Origin: Candidatus Accumulibacter propinquus
Lineage (GTDB): Bacteria; Pseudomonadota; Gammaproteobacteria; Burkholderiales; Rhodocyclaceae
Assembly: GCA_016714935.1 (NCBI GenBank)
Contig: JADKBU010000002.1
Location: 1 to 64,000 of the forward strand
DNA: 64,000 nt
Reading direction: 5' to 3'
Both the position numbers and the translations under genes were made by a program. Shown here in pieces: positions 8,574 through 17,019 of this stretch. The notes under the pieces are model-generated. The model was not told where the DNA came from. It ran no database searches and saw nothing but the letters and a program-made list of their open reading frames with translations. Numbering within the stretch: position 1 is the first letter of the stretch; each line of letters opens with the position of its first letter.

Positions 8574-10637
8574 ATGAAATGCCACAACACCATTGTCGTC
8601 GCGCTGGCGACCGCTTTCGCTGCCGCTACGGTAAGCGCCCAGGAAGCACCGACCTTCGGTTACCCGGTCGGCTTCTCGGTCAGCAAGATGGACACTTCGG
8701 TCAGCCCGCGCAAGGATTTTACGCGCTACGCGGCCGGAAAATGGTATGACGCCATGGAAATTCCCGCTGACCAGAAGGGGGTTTCCGGACTCTCCCTGAT
8801 GTCCAAGCGCACTGACGTATTGCTGGGTCAGCTTGTCGAGGAGGCCACGCGAAAGGCGGCGTCGGCGCCGAAGGGCAGCCCGACCCAGCAGGTTGGCGAT
8901 CTCTACGCCGCCGGCATGGACGAAGCAAGGCTCAAGGCGCTTGGCAACGCCCCACTGCAACCGGTATTCCAGCGCATTCGCGCGATCAGCGACAAGCAGC
9001 AACTGCCCTCCGAGATCGCCCGTCTCCAACTTGCCACCAACGACACAATTATGCTGGGTGGTGCAGTGACACCCGGCATCCGCGACAAAAGCAAGTACAT
9101 CTTCGTCGTTTCCGACAGTTCGCTGCTGCTCAGCAATTTCGAGGATTACTACAAGCCGGAGGCGGCAAGGTATCGCGAGGCCTATCTGAAGAACGTGACC
9201 GATACCCTCGTCCTTGCCGGCTTCAACATCAGCGAGTCCAGGGCCTTCGCCGACAAGGCGCTGGCCATCGAGACACGGATCGCCAAGGTCCGCCAGCCCC
9301 TGCTCGATCAGAACGAACCCGATAAGCGTTATCTCCTGATGCGCTACGAAGAACTGAAAGCGCTGACTCCGGCTTTTGATTGGGATGCCTACTTCGCGAC
9401 CATCGGGCTGACGCCGCCGACCGAGGTGACCGCCGTCGAGACGAAGGCGATGGCCGAGCGCAGCGCCATCCTGTCCGAGTTGTCGCTCGATGATCTGAAG
9501 ATGTTGCTGATGTGGGAGTACCTGCGACGGGTCACCGGGGGGCTCTCTCCCGATTTCAATGAACCCAAGTTGGCCTTGTCGCGGACCTATTTCGGCGACA
9601 GCTTCGCTCTGCCGACGCGGTCGAAACAGGTCTTGGATACCATTGCCGGCACGATCGGTCACCCGATGGCACGACTCTTCGTCGAGAAGAACTTCAGCGC
9701 CGAATCGAAACGGGCCGTAGAGGACATGGTCGGTCGGGTCCATGCGGAGTTCCGTTCTCGGCTCGCGAAAAACACCTGGCTGACCAAGGCGACCCGCCAG
9801 CAGGCCCTTTACAAGCTCGACAAGGTGAAGATTTCGGTCGGCTATCCGGAGAAATGGATCGATTATTCCGCCGTCGACATTCGTCCCGGTGAATACTTCG
9901 GCGATCTGGAGCGCATCTCCGAATTTCTCGCTCAGCGCAACCTGGCGCGCTGGGGTGGCCCCGTTGCCGAGGACGAGTTCGCCAATCCGTCGGAGACACT
10001 ACCGACGCTCATTAATGCCGGCTACGACCCGCTGCGCAATGCCATCGAGATTCCCGCCGCCTTCCTGCAGCCGCCGATCTACGATCCGAAGGGCGATCCG
10101 GCGACCAATTTCTGCGCCATAGGTGCCGTGATCGGACATGAAATAACCCATGGTTTCGATTCGGGGGGCCGCCACTACGACGAAATCGGCCGCGCCCGCA
10201 GTTGGTGGGTCAAGACGGACGAGGTCAAGTTCAACAAGGAGACGCAAAAACTGGTTCGCCAATCGAGTAACTATCAGGTACTGCCCGGCCTCCAAGCCAA
10301 CGGCGAACTGACGGTTACGGAGAATCTCGCGGATGTCGGCGGTATCGCCTTCGCCTATGGTGCGCTGACCAAGTACCTGAAGGCGCACCCCGAGGAAGAC
10401 ACGTCGATCGACGGGCTAAGTCAGGCGCAGCGCTGTTTCATCGCCTGGGGCCAAGTATGGTCGGACAAGATACGAGAGGGTTTCCTGCGCCAGATCACGG
10501 CGACCAATCCGCACGCGGCCGGTCAGTATCGCGCTTACGCAGCAGCGCAGCACGAGCCGGGGTTCTACGCGGCTTTCGGCATTCGCCCAGGTGACCCGAT
10601 GTGGCTGGCGCCGAAGGATCGGGCACGAATTTGGTAG
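8574..10637 (+). CDS. M13-family zinc metallopeptidase (PepO/neprilysin-like)
   Basis: This 687-residue secreted peptidase begins with a signal peptide (NTIVVALATAFAAATVSA). The M13 N-terminal domain fills the first ~440 residues. The catalytic domain shows His522-Glu523-x-x-His526 (GHEITHGFD), the third zinc ligand Glu583 in ENLADVGG, and the C-terminal substrate-pocket sequence YAAFGIRPGDPMW. The usual NAYY motif before the active site reads NAGYDP here. Family members cleave short peptides in the periplasm or outside the cell. An SD-like AAGGGG lies 8 nt before the ATG. The gene stands alone, with recombinase debris upstream and a gene-poor stretch downstream. Confidence 0.93.
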   Translation: MKCHNTIVVALATAFAAATVSAQEAPTFGYPVGFSVSKMDTSVSPRKDFTRYAAGKWYDAMEIPADQKGVSGLSLMSKRTDVLLGQLVEEATRKAASAPKGSPTQQVGDLYAAGMDEARLKALGNAPLQPVFQRIRAISDKQQLPSEIARLQLATNDTIMLGGAVTPGIRDKSKYIFVVSDSSLLLSNFEDYYKPEAARYREAYLKNVTDTLVLAGFNISESRAFADKALAIETRIAKVRQPLLDQNEPDKRYLLMRYEELKALTPAFDWDAYFATIGLTPPTEVTAVETKAMAERSAILSELSLDDLKMLLMWEYLRRVTGGLSPDFNEPKLALSRTYFGDSFALPTRSKQVLDTIAGTIGHPMARLFVEKNFSAESKRAVEDMVGRVHAEFRSRLAKNTWLTKATRQQALYKLDKVKISVGYPEKWIDYSAVDIRPGEYFGDLERISEFLAQRNLARWGGPVAEDEFANPSETLPTLINAGYDPLRNAIEIPAAFLQPPIYDPKGDPATNFCAIGAVIGHEITHGFDSGGRHYDEIGRARSWWVKTDEVKFNKETQKLVRQSSNYQVLPGLQANGELTVTENLADVGGIAFAYGALTKYLKAHPEEDTSIDGLSQAQRCFIAWGQVWSDKIREGFLRQITATNPHAAGQYRAYAAAQHEPGFYAAFGIRPGDPMWLAPKDRARIW

Positions 10638-11310
10638 GGCACGCCAATCGGCATAATCGAGCCGGAAATTGAGCAAAGCTGGCAGGAATGGGTCCGTTTA
10701 TCGCGTGATCTGTCAACTCAGACAGGCGGTTGACTGCGTGGTCGACATGCTGTCTTCCCATACTCACGGCATGTGAATGCACAATTTTGGAATCTCTCGT
10801 TCGCCACGATTCTCCGCTGAGTTGCCGGTAACCGACGCCATTCTGTTTGAGCCGAAAAGACAGCCGAACGTCTGATTGGCCAAGGTGCTGACCGTGAGTG
10901 GACGCCTCGAACGACAGTTCCACTCGGATAGCGGCCGTTGAACCTCCGACGGCGCGACCGGCCGCTGAGGGTCGTCGACTGCGGTCCGCCTACCCCGAAT
11001 TGATCTGACCGCCGGTTCGGCGTCCTCTGGGCTGCGGCGCACGGCTGACCGTCGGCATGGCTGCGCTACGTGTCGCCCAGGCGGCGGCGATCGTCGCGAG
11101 GGCTGTCCTGATCGTCTTCGCGGCCCGCGTTGACATGCACCGAGCGCTTCTCCGACAAGCCTGCTGCGGGAAGACGGCTTGCGCAGGATCATTGAGTTGC
11201 CTCGCCACAACGCGGGGCGTCCTGGAAAGCTCAAATGATGCCGCCGTGCTCCAAGCGTGCGTCTGTCACCGGGTTGCCGTCGGGTCTTGCCCGGCCTGAA
11301 GCCATGCCGT
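10638..11310. other. gene-poor 670-bp stretch
   Basis: No reading frame here has a recognisable domain or a good start signal. A dyad, AGCGGCCG (10930-10937) with CGGCCGCT (10959-10966), could form an 8-bp stem. The composition suggests old repeat or element debris rather than a gene. Confidence 0.4.
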
Positions 11311-12195
11311 TCAGGGAGCCTTCGTTTCGCTCCGGCGCCGGTTCTTCCAGAAATTGACCGACAGATAGATCATGAAGACGACGAAGGTTAGGAAGCCGGC
11401 GAACTGGAAGTAAAGCGAGTAGTTGGTCCGGTAACGGCCGGTGAGTGGGTCGTAGACCGAGCAGAGGATCCGCACACGCGCCATGATCTCCTGCAGCGTA
11501 CCGACCTCCGGCGGGATGGCCGAGCCGGTGATCAGGCGCTTGAGCGGTTCGGCGAGATCCGCGGCGGTGAACTTCTCGCCATAGACCTGGCGGACGATCC
11601 TGCCCTCGGCGTCGACCAGGGTGACCTGGTTGATGTGGTCGAAGCCGGCGGGGGTCGCGATGTAGCTGAAGCCGAAATTGCTGGTCAATTCTCCGACGAT
11701 GGCCGGGGCAGGGCTCAGGAACTCCCAGTTGGGCAGATGAATGCCGTATTGCCGGGCGAAGTCCCTGAGCGCCGCGGGTGAGTCGAAGGGCTGATTGAAG
11801 CCGATGCTGATGACGTTGAAGCGGTCGGCGCCCATGACGCCGACGGTATTGTCGACCGCTTTCTGCAGGTTGCGGGTGATCGTCGGACAGACCTGGAAGC
11901 AGGCGGTATAGATGAAGGTGACCAGCAGCGGCTTGCCCCGGTAACGCGACAGTTCGACCGGTCGCCCCTGGCGATCAAGCAGGACGAAGTCGCCGACCGG
12001 CTTGCCGATGGCGCTTTGCGACAACGCGAAGGCAGCCTTCTCGTCGAGCGTGGTCAGCGTCAGCCTGCCGTCGACACCCTGCGGACGAGCGGTGAGCCTG
12101 GGCTTGTCGGCCGCCGCGTCGTCGGCGAGTGGGGTGTTCGCGGCCAACAGGAAGAGTGTGACGACGAACGTGCGTGCGAAACGCTGCAGAGTCAC
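11311..12195 (-). CDS. Sco1/SenC-family copper chaperone with C-terminal membrane anchor
   Basis: The 294-residue protein has a signal segment (FVVTLFLLAANTPLA), then a thioredoxin-like Sco domain with Cys99-x-x-x-Cys103 (ACFQVCPT) and a distal His in GFDHINQVTLVD. This is the usual Cys-Cys-His copper site. Unlike most Sco proteins it ends with a transmembrane helix (FAGFLTFVVFMIYLSVNFW) and a basic tail. A GTG at 12195 is the best start because it follows the ctaB stop closely. Sco proteins deliver copper to the CuA site of subunit II, which is encoded in the same leftward operon. SenC genes also accompany sNOR-type nitric oxide reductases in ammonia oxidisers. Confidence 0.85.
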   Translation of the reverse strand: MTLQRFARTFVVTLFLLAANTPLADDAAADKPRLTARPQGVDGRLTLTTLDEKAAFALSQSAIGKPVGDFVLLDRQGRPVELSRYRGKPLLVTFIYTACFQVCPTITRNLQKAVDNTVGVMGADRFNVISIGFNQPFDSPAALRDFARQYGIHLPNWEFLSPAPAIVGELTSNFGFSYIATPAGFDHINQVTLVDAEGRIVRQVYGEKFTAADLAEPLKRLITGSAIPPEVGTLQEIMARVRILCSVYDPLTGRYRTNYSLYFQFAGFLTFVVFMIYLSVNFWKNRRRSETKAP

Positions 12196-12212
12196 CGCGA
12201 GGTGTCCATAAA

Positions 12213-13112
12213 TTACCAGAACCGTAGCTGGGTATCCACGATGGCCCCCAGCAGCACCAGTGTCAATTGCATCAGCGAGGCATGAAAGCAGACCATTGCC
12301 GATTTGCGGTTGGGTTCGCGCGTCAGCCGCCAGGCCTTCTGGATGAACAGGAAGCCGCCGCTGGCGGCGCCGGCGAAGTAGATCGCGCCGAGGCCGAAAG
12401 CCAGCGGCAGCAAGGAGGCGGCAACCAGGATCAGGGTGCTGAACAGGATCGTGTCGGCTGCGCGTTGGTCGCCGACGACGACCGGCAGCATCGGTACGCC
12501 GGCGGCGGTGTAGTCGTCGCGGTAAGCGATCGCCAGGCTCCAGAAATGCGGTGGTGTCCACAGGAAAAGGACCAGCGCGAGAGCCAGCGGCACCGCGCCC
12601 AATTGCGGATCGGCTGCGGTCGCCCCGGCGAGGACCGCCCAACTGCCGGCCAGCCCGCCGAAGACGATGTTCAGCCAGGTGCGGCGTTTCAGCCAGACGG
12701 TGTAAACGATGGCGTAGAAAAAGGCGCCGAGGAAAACGAACAGCGCTGACCAGGCATTGAGTGCGATCCACGCGGCGCCCACCGACAGTGCCATCAGGGC
12801 GGCAATCACCAGCAGCCAGATGGGACCATGGCGGATTTCGCCGGTGACGAAGGGGCGCTTGCTGGTGCGCGACATCAGGTGGTCGCTGTCGTGTTCGTAA
12901 TACTGGTTGAAGGCGCCGGCGCTGGCCGACGAGACCAGCACCGACAGTGTCAGCACGAGCAGTTGCAGCAGGCTCAGGCTGGGGCCAGTGCTGACGGCGA
13001 GTCCGGCGAGTGCGGTAAAGGTGATGACGACGCCGATACGCAGCTTGAAAACGCCCAGAATGGCACGGATAGGGAAGCCGGGGGTGCTGTTCGATGGGAG
13101 TGTGCTGGGCAT
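12213..13112 (-). CDS. ctaB: protoheme IX farnesyltransferase (haem O synthase)
   Basis: This is a 299-residue UbiA-superfamily prenyltransferase with about nine membrane helices. The prenyl-diphosphate/Mg2+ site is NQYYEHDSDHLMSRTSKRP, with Asp residues and the conserved R-T-x-x-R-P. The enzyme converts haem B to haem O, the precursor of haem A. The start at MPSTLPSNS fits the family length; the longer frame upstream lacks support. It follows the subunit I gene after a strong hairpin and precedes the sco gene. Its presence implies that the neighbouring enzyme, or another oxidase of the cell, uses haem O or A. Confidence 0.92.
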   Translation of the reverse strand: MPSTLPSNSTPGFPIRAILGVFKLRIGVVITFTALAGLAVSTGPSLSLLQLLVLTLSVLVSSASAGAFNQYYEHDSDHLMSRTSKRPFVTGEIRHGPIWLLVIAALMALSVGAAWIALNAWSALFVFLGAFFYAIVYTVWLKRRTWLNIVFGGLAGSWAVLAGATAADPQLGAVPLALALVLFLWTPPHFWSLAIAYRDDYTAAGVPMLPVVVGDQRAADTILFSTLILVAASLLPLAFGLGAIYFAGAASGGFLFIQKAWRLTREPNRKSAMVCFHASLMQLTLVLLGAIVDTQLRFW

Positions 13113-13206
13113 TGGCGTCGATAGCGTGGCGATCAGGTGGTTGAAGGCGGGTGGGTGCAGAGTTGTTTGCGTCGGCACTGTGCTCCAGGCGGCGGGATTC
13201 AGGCAG

Positions 13207-13231
13207 GCCCCCACGCCAGTGGCGTGGGGGC
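13207..13231. terminator. 11-bp intercistronic hairpin between subunit I and ctaB
   Basis: GCCCCCACGCC (13207-13217) pairs perfectly with GGCGTGGGGGC (13221-13231) around a 3-nt loop, 10 nt after the subunit I stop. No U run follows, so it may stabilise the upstream mRNA or partly terminate transcription. Confidence 0.55.
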
Positions 13232-13241
13232 GATTGCCGAA

Positions 13242-14936
13242 TCAGCTCAGCAACCAGACTTCGGACAGGTACTTCCAGTTAACAAAGTAGTAGAGGACGA
13301 AGGACACCAGCAGCAGCAGCGCCAGCACCACCGTGCCGGGGACCCCGACGTGGTCGCTGCCGTGGGCGACAGCCGAAGCCGCCTGGGTGTTCGCCGGGAT
13401 CGGCGTTGGCCGGTCCGCCACCTTGCCGCCGTCGAGTTTCCTGCCAAACAGCAGCGACCCGACAACCAGCAGGATCCACAACCCGCCGCCGATCACGGCG
13501 ATGACGCCGAAGATGCCGGTCAGGCCCATCATCAGGTAGGCCGCGCCCGGCCATTCATACTGGAACGGCGCGCCGGAGAAGGCCATGTCCCAGTGCCGGC
13601 GGGAAACGCCCAGCGTGCCGGCACCCATCATCACCAGGCCGAGCACCGACATGCTGATGCCGAACAGGTAAGGCTGGATCTGGCACAGCTTGGGCAGGAT
13701 CATTTCACGCCGGAAGAGCACCGGCACCAGCAGGTAGGTGATCGACATGAAGGCCAGCGTCGTGCCGGTCACCACCGTGGTGTGGAAATGGCCCGGAACG
13801 TAGAAGGTGTTGTGCATCAGCATGTTGATCTGCTCGGTGCCGAGCACGACTCCCGAGATGCCGCCGAGGAAACCGAAGCTGACCAGCGAAATGAACATGC
13901 CCGAGAACACCGGGTTGCCCCAGGGTGCCTTGCGCAGCCATTCAAACAGGCCGTTGGTGTAACCCTTGCGTCGCTGTGCCGCCTCGATCGCGCCGGGGAC
14001 CGTGAAGCCGTGGATCATCGAGGCCATCACCGCGAAATACATGAAATAGGAGGTGTTGAGCACCTTCCATTCGGCACTCATGCCGGGGTCGGAGAGCAGG
14101 TGATGCGCGCTGGCGAGTTGCAGGAACAGGATGTACAGCAGGAAAGCGAAGCGCGAGACCTTTTCCGACAGGGGTTTGGCACCGAAGATTACCGCCGCCG
14201 TCAGGTACCAGACCGAGACATGCGCCGCGACGTTGATCTGCTGCGAGGAGTGCCCCAATCCCCACCACACCATGCGGTACAACTGCGCATCGATTTCCTT
14301 GATCAGGCCGACCGACCACAGGAAGGTCGGGATGAGGATGCCGGCGCCGGCGAGGATCGTGAACGTGGCGATGATCGCTGCGGTCAGCGCGCCGAATGTC
14401 ACCAGCGGCAGGGAGCCCTGGTAAGTCCTGTCCTTTTTGGCGACCACCAGGGTACCGAAGAAGACGGCGACGCCGAGCAGTGCGCCGACGGCCACCAGGA
14501 TGATTCCCAGGTAGAAGTGCGGCGCGGCCTGCATCGGGACGTACGAGGTGAACATCACGCTCGATTCGCCCTGGAAAATGGCGATGTTGGTGGTGATGCC
14601 GCCAATCACCATCAGCCAGAAGCCGAGCCACGCAATCTTCGGCGTTGCCAGTCGGCAGCGGAGCAGCGTCGATGAGGCAAAGTAGAGTACGGCCATTTCG
14701 AAGAACAGGATCCACAGGATCAGCATGTCGATGCCGTGGGCGGTGAGAATCAGGTAGAACTGGTCGGCCGGCAGCAGCTTGATCGCCGGCCAGCGGGTGA
14801 GGATCACCAGCAGCGCGGTGATGCCGCCGACCAGCAGCCAGAGCACGCCGGCAACGGCGTTCCAGCGCATCAGCTTTTCGGCCTGGTCCTCGAATTGCAG
14901 TCCGGAGACGGGACAGGTACGGTAGGTGGTTGCCAT
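13242..14936 (-). CDS. B-family haem-copper oxidoreductase subunit I lacking the active-site Tyr (candidate NO reductase, NorS/eNOR-like)
   Basis: This is a 564-residue, multi-helix subunit I. Numbering from ATG 14936, the low-spin haem ligands are His67 (TAHGIDM) and His385, the high-spin haem ligand is His383 (PGHFHTT), and the CuB ligands are His229 (GLGH) and His278-His279 (SAHHLLSDPG). The spacing and NTFYVPGHFH place it in the B (ba3-like) family. Where oxygen reductases have the cross-linked Tyr four residues after the first CuB His (GHPxVY), this protein reads GHSSQQ, with Gln233 at that position. Loss of this Tyr characterises B-family-derived NO reductases such as sNOR and eNOR. The gene order (subunits, haem synthase, SenC) and the DNR-type box fit that reading. 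A divergent oxidase cannot be excluded. Confidence 0.75.
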   Translation of the reverse strand: MATTYRTCPVSGLQFEDQAEKLMRWNAVAGVLWLLVGGITALLVILTRWPAIKLLPADQFYLILTAHGIDMLILWILFFEMAVLYFASSTLLRCRLATPKIAWLGFWLMVIGGITTNIAIFQGESSVMFTSYVPMQAAPHFYLGIILVAVGALLGVAVFFGTLVVAKKDRTYQGSLPLVTFGALTAAIIATFTILAGAGILIPTFLWSVGLIKEIDAQLYRMVWWGLGHSSQQINVAAHVSVWYLTAAVIFGAKPLSEKVSRFAFLLYILFLQLASAHHLLSDPGMSAEWKVLNTSYFMYFAVMASMIHGFTVPGAIEAAQRRKGYTNGLFEWLRKAPWGNPVFSGMFISLVSFGFLGGISGVVLGTEQINMLMHNTFYVPGHFHTTVVTGTTLAFMSITYLLVPVLFRREMILPKLCQIQPYLFGISMSVLGLVMMGAGTLGVSRRHWDMAFSGAPFQYEWPGAAYLMMGLTGIFGVIAVIGGGLWILLVVGSLLFGRKLDGGKVADRPTPIPANTQAASAVAHGSDHVGVPGTVVLALLLLVSFVLYYFVNWKYLSEVWLLS

Positions 14937-14952
14937 CAATTTACTCCCCCTC

Positions 14953-15492
14953 TTATTTCACGTAGATACGGCCGAGCATCGAGTGGTGGCCGATGCCGCA
15001 GTACTCGTTGCAGACGATGGCGTAAGTGCCTTCCTTGGTCGGCGTCATCTTGACGACATGTTCATAGCCGGGGATCACCTGGATGTTGATGTTTACCGGT
15101 TGCAGCGAGAAGCCATGGTTGTAGTCCATGGAAGACAGATGAATCTTGTAGGTCTGACCTTTTTCGAGTTCGAGGATCGGGTACCAGGCCCACAGGCGGG
15201 CAATCAGGTAGCCGTCACCGCCGGCGGGTACCTTGACCACCGGGATCTGCTGCTCGGTTTCGGTGCGCACGGTGTTCTCGGCGATGAACTTCTCGGCCTT
15301 CGCGGCGAACATCTCCGGGCTGGTCTTGTAGGCCTCGTTGGACAGGTTCTGCTTACCGTAGATATGCCAATAGATCATCATCACGAACATGATCATCCCC
15401 CAGACGAAGGCGATCCCGATCCACGCCCATTCGACCTTGTCGATGGGTTGCTTCCACCAGAGCCGATCGGACGGCGGCAGAATTGCACTCAT
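14953..15492 (-). CDS. haem-copper enzyme subunit II with CuA site
   Basis: The 179-residue protein has one N-terminal membrane anchor (WIGIAFVWGMIMFVMMIYW) and a periplasmic cupredoxin domain. The CuA ligands are all present: His126 (DYNHGF), Cys161, Glu163 (backbone), Cys165, His169 and Met172 in CNEYCGIGHHSML. It receives electrons, probably from cytochrome c, and passes them to subunit I encoded 16 nt downstream. It is shorter than A-family subunit II and close to the ba3-type length. The start codon at 15492 follows a purine-rich SD (GGGAGAG). An intact CuA agrees with the NorY-type partner of sNOR as well as with oxidases. Confidence 0.88.
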   Translation of the reverse strand: MSAILPPSDRLWWKQPIDKVEWAWIGIAFVWGMIMFVMMIYWHIYGKQNLSNEAYKTSPEMFAAKAEKFIAENTVRTETEQQIPVVKVPAGGDGYLIARLWAWYPILELEKGQTYKIHLSSMDYNHGFSLQPVNINIQVIPGYEHVVKMTPTKEGTYAIVCNEYCGIGHHSMLGRIYVK

Positions 15493-15523
15493 AGTTGACT
15501 CTCCCTGATGTGAACGGATTGAC

Positions 15524-15673
15524 CTATCTGGCGACCGGCGTATTCATGATGTCGATGATGCCCCACAGGATATAGAGCAGCCCAGGTGAGGCTACGCCGA
15601 GAAACAGCAGCAGGAAGTGGTTGTCCAGAAGCTTTTGCATGAACGGAAGGTCGTCATCGTTGTGGTCGGCCAT
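15524..15673 (-). CDS. small single-helix subunit of the haem-copper enzyme (49 residues)
   Basis: This is a 49-residue protein: a charged N-terminus (MADHNDDDLPFMQ), then one hydrophobic helix (FLLLFLGVASPGLLYILWGII). It is the first gene of the leftward operon, 31 bp before subunit II, and its start is preceded by GGAGG. B-family oxidases of the ba3 type have a comparable tiny subunit IIa, so this is probably the equivalent. Assignment rests on size, topology and position, not on a sequence signature. Confidence 0.65.
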   Translation of the reverse strand: MADHNDDDLPFMQKLLDNHFLLLFLGVASPGLLYILWGIIDIMNTPVAR

Positions 15674-15796
15674 GTTTTTGTATCCTCCATCACTGATTGG
15701 CGCGCGCGGCGCATGCCGGGTTGCAGATAAGTCGAATTCCTTGGGCTTTTGGGGCACAATTGGCCACAGAATACCTGCAGGCAGGTGTCGATTGAT

Positions 15797-15810
15797 TTGA
15801 TTCACGTCAA
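15797..15810. promoter_or_regulatory. FNR/ANR/DNR-type box
   Basis: TTGATTCACGTCAA matches the DNR/ANR consensus TTGAT-N4-GTCAA exactly. Its centre is about 130 bp upstream of the small-subunit start on the leftward operon and about 165 bp before the divergent ctaA gene. CRP/FNR-family regulators use this box to respond to oxygen depletion or NO. It is palindromic, so it could serve either direction. Confidence 0.7.
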
Positions 15811-15900
15811 GAACGGAAGACCATGCGGGCACCGGCAAAGCCTGCTGGCATCTGTGTCGCAGCGCCAGACCTGCGGCTGAATGTCGCAGCCGGCGCGGCC

Positions 15901-15929
15901 CTCAAGGAGCGCGACAAAGGGCATATAAT
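15901..15929 (+). promoter_or_regulatory. probable sigma-70 -10 element for ctaA
   Basis: A perfect TATAAT lies at 15924-15929, about 40 bp before the ctaA ATG. The hexamer 17 bp upstream (CTCAAG at 15901) is a poor -35, so activation by another factor is possible. Confidence 0.45.
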
Positions 15930-15969
15930 TCGCGCCTTTTCCCCTTTTTCCGTTCCCCGGTGACATGTC

Positions 15970-17019
15970 ATGGATAAAGTCGCTCGCCGACAAGTCGCGC
16001 TTTGGCTGCTGCTTTGCAGTGCCATGGTCTTTGCCATTCTGGTTGTCGGTGGTGTCACGCGGCTGACGCACTCGGGTCTGTCGATCGTCGAGTGGCAACC
16101 GATCGTCGGCGTCATCCCGCCGTTGAACCAGCAGGAATGGGAGGATACGTTCGAAAAATACAAGCTGACGCCGGAATACCAGCAGGTGAACCATCGGATG
16201 GCACTTGCCGAGTTCAAGGGCATCTTCTACTGGGAGTACTGGCATCGCGTGCTGGGACGCCTGGTCGGCGTCGTGTTTCTCCTGCCCTTTCTCTATTTCT
16301 GGCTGCGACGCAAACTCGCCCCTGCGCTGGTACCGAAGTTGCTGGGCATCTTCGTGCTGGGCGGTCTGCAGGGGGCAATGGGCTGGTACATGGTCAAGAG
16401 CGGACTGGTCGACGATCCTCGTGTCAGCCACTACCGCCTGACCGCGCATCTGTCGCTGGCATTCCTGATCTTTGTCGCGATGTTCTGGCTGGCGCTGGGC
16501 TTGCTTTCCGAGCGCGTGCGTACCACCCATGATGTGCAGTTGCGGCAGTTGCAGCGCGTCGCTTTCTGGCTGGCGTTACTCGTGGGCTACATGGTGGTCA
16601 GTGGCGGCCTGGTTGCCGGGATACGCGCCGGCAAGGCCTACAATACCTTTCCGCTGATGAACGGGCACTTCCTGCCGCCGGAGAGCTTCATCATCGATCC
16701 GTGGTATCTCAATTTCTTCAACAACATGGCCCTGGTCCAGTTTGACCATCGCCTGGGCGCGTGGCTGTTGGCCTTCCTCGTGCCCTGGCTCTGGTGGAAG
16801 CTCAGCCGCGCAGTCGTCTCCCGGAGGGTGCGGCTGGCGGCAACGTTGTTGCTGATCGTGCTCCTCGCGCAGATCGGACTCGGGATTGCGACACTGCTGC
16901 TGGCGGTTCCCGTGGGCCTGGGTGCCGCGCATCAGGGTGGCGCCATGGTCGTCCTGGGTGTGCTGTTGTGGCTGAACCACGAACTTCGCGCGGTGCCCTC
17001 GTCCGGCGGCGCTACCTGA
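15970..17019 (+). CDS. ctaA: COX15/CtaA-type haem A synthase
   Basis: This 349-residue, eight-helix membrane protein has the family signatures GGVTRLTHSGLSIVEW near the N-terminus, HRVLGRLVG, the mid-protein YRLTAHLSLAF, and paired C-terminal motifs FDHRLGAW and AAHQGGAM with conserved haem-ligating histidines. It oxidises haem O to haem A. It resembles the mitochondrial/alphaproteobacterial form. It is divergent from the haem-copper operon and overlaps the next gene, a second CtaA-like protein, by one base (TGATG), so the two are probably co-translated. Confidence 0.9.
   Translation: MDKVARRQVALWLLLCSAMVFAILVVGGVTRLTHSGLSIVEWQPIVGVIPPLNQQEWEDTFEKYKLTPEYQQVNHRMALAEFKGIFYWEYWHRVLGRLVGVVFLLPFLYFWLRRKLAPALVPKLLGIFVLGGLQGAMGWYMVKSGLVDDPRVSHYRLTAHLSLAFLIFVAMFWLALGLLSERVRTTHDVQLRQLQRVAFWLALLVGYMVVSGGLVAGIRAGKAYNTFPLMNGHFLPPESFIIDPWYLNFFNNMALVQFDHRLGAWLLAFLVPWLWWKLSRAVVSRRVRLAATLLLIVLLAQIGLGIATLLLAVPVGLGAAHQGGAMVVLGVLLWLNHELRAVPSSGGAT

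Noticed and set aside
8457..9743. Open frame of 428 codons opposite the M13 peptidase
   Set aside because: It is an antisense shadow of a gene with clear catalytic motifs; the translation has no recognisable features.
10764..11234. Minus-strand frame of 156 codons in the gene-poor stretch
   Set aside because: Arg/Ser/Pro-rich translation without motif or start signal; typical of a non-coding high-GC region.
13137..14675. Long plus-strand frame opposite subunit I of the haem-copper enzyme
   Set aside because: Antisense shadow; low-complexity His/Gln/Arg-rich translation and no ribosome site.
13242..14936. Calling subunit I an ordinary cytochrome c oxidase
   Set aside because: The Tyr needed for O2 chemistry is replaced by Gln in GHSSQQ, so the usual name would be misleading.
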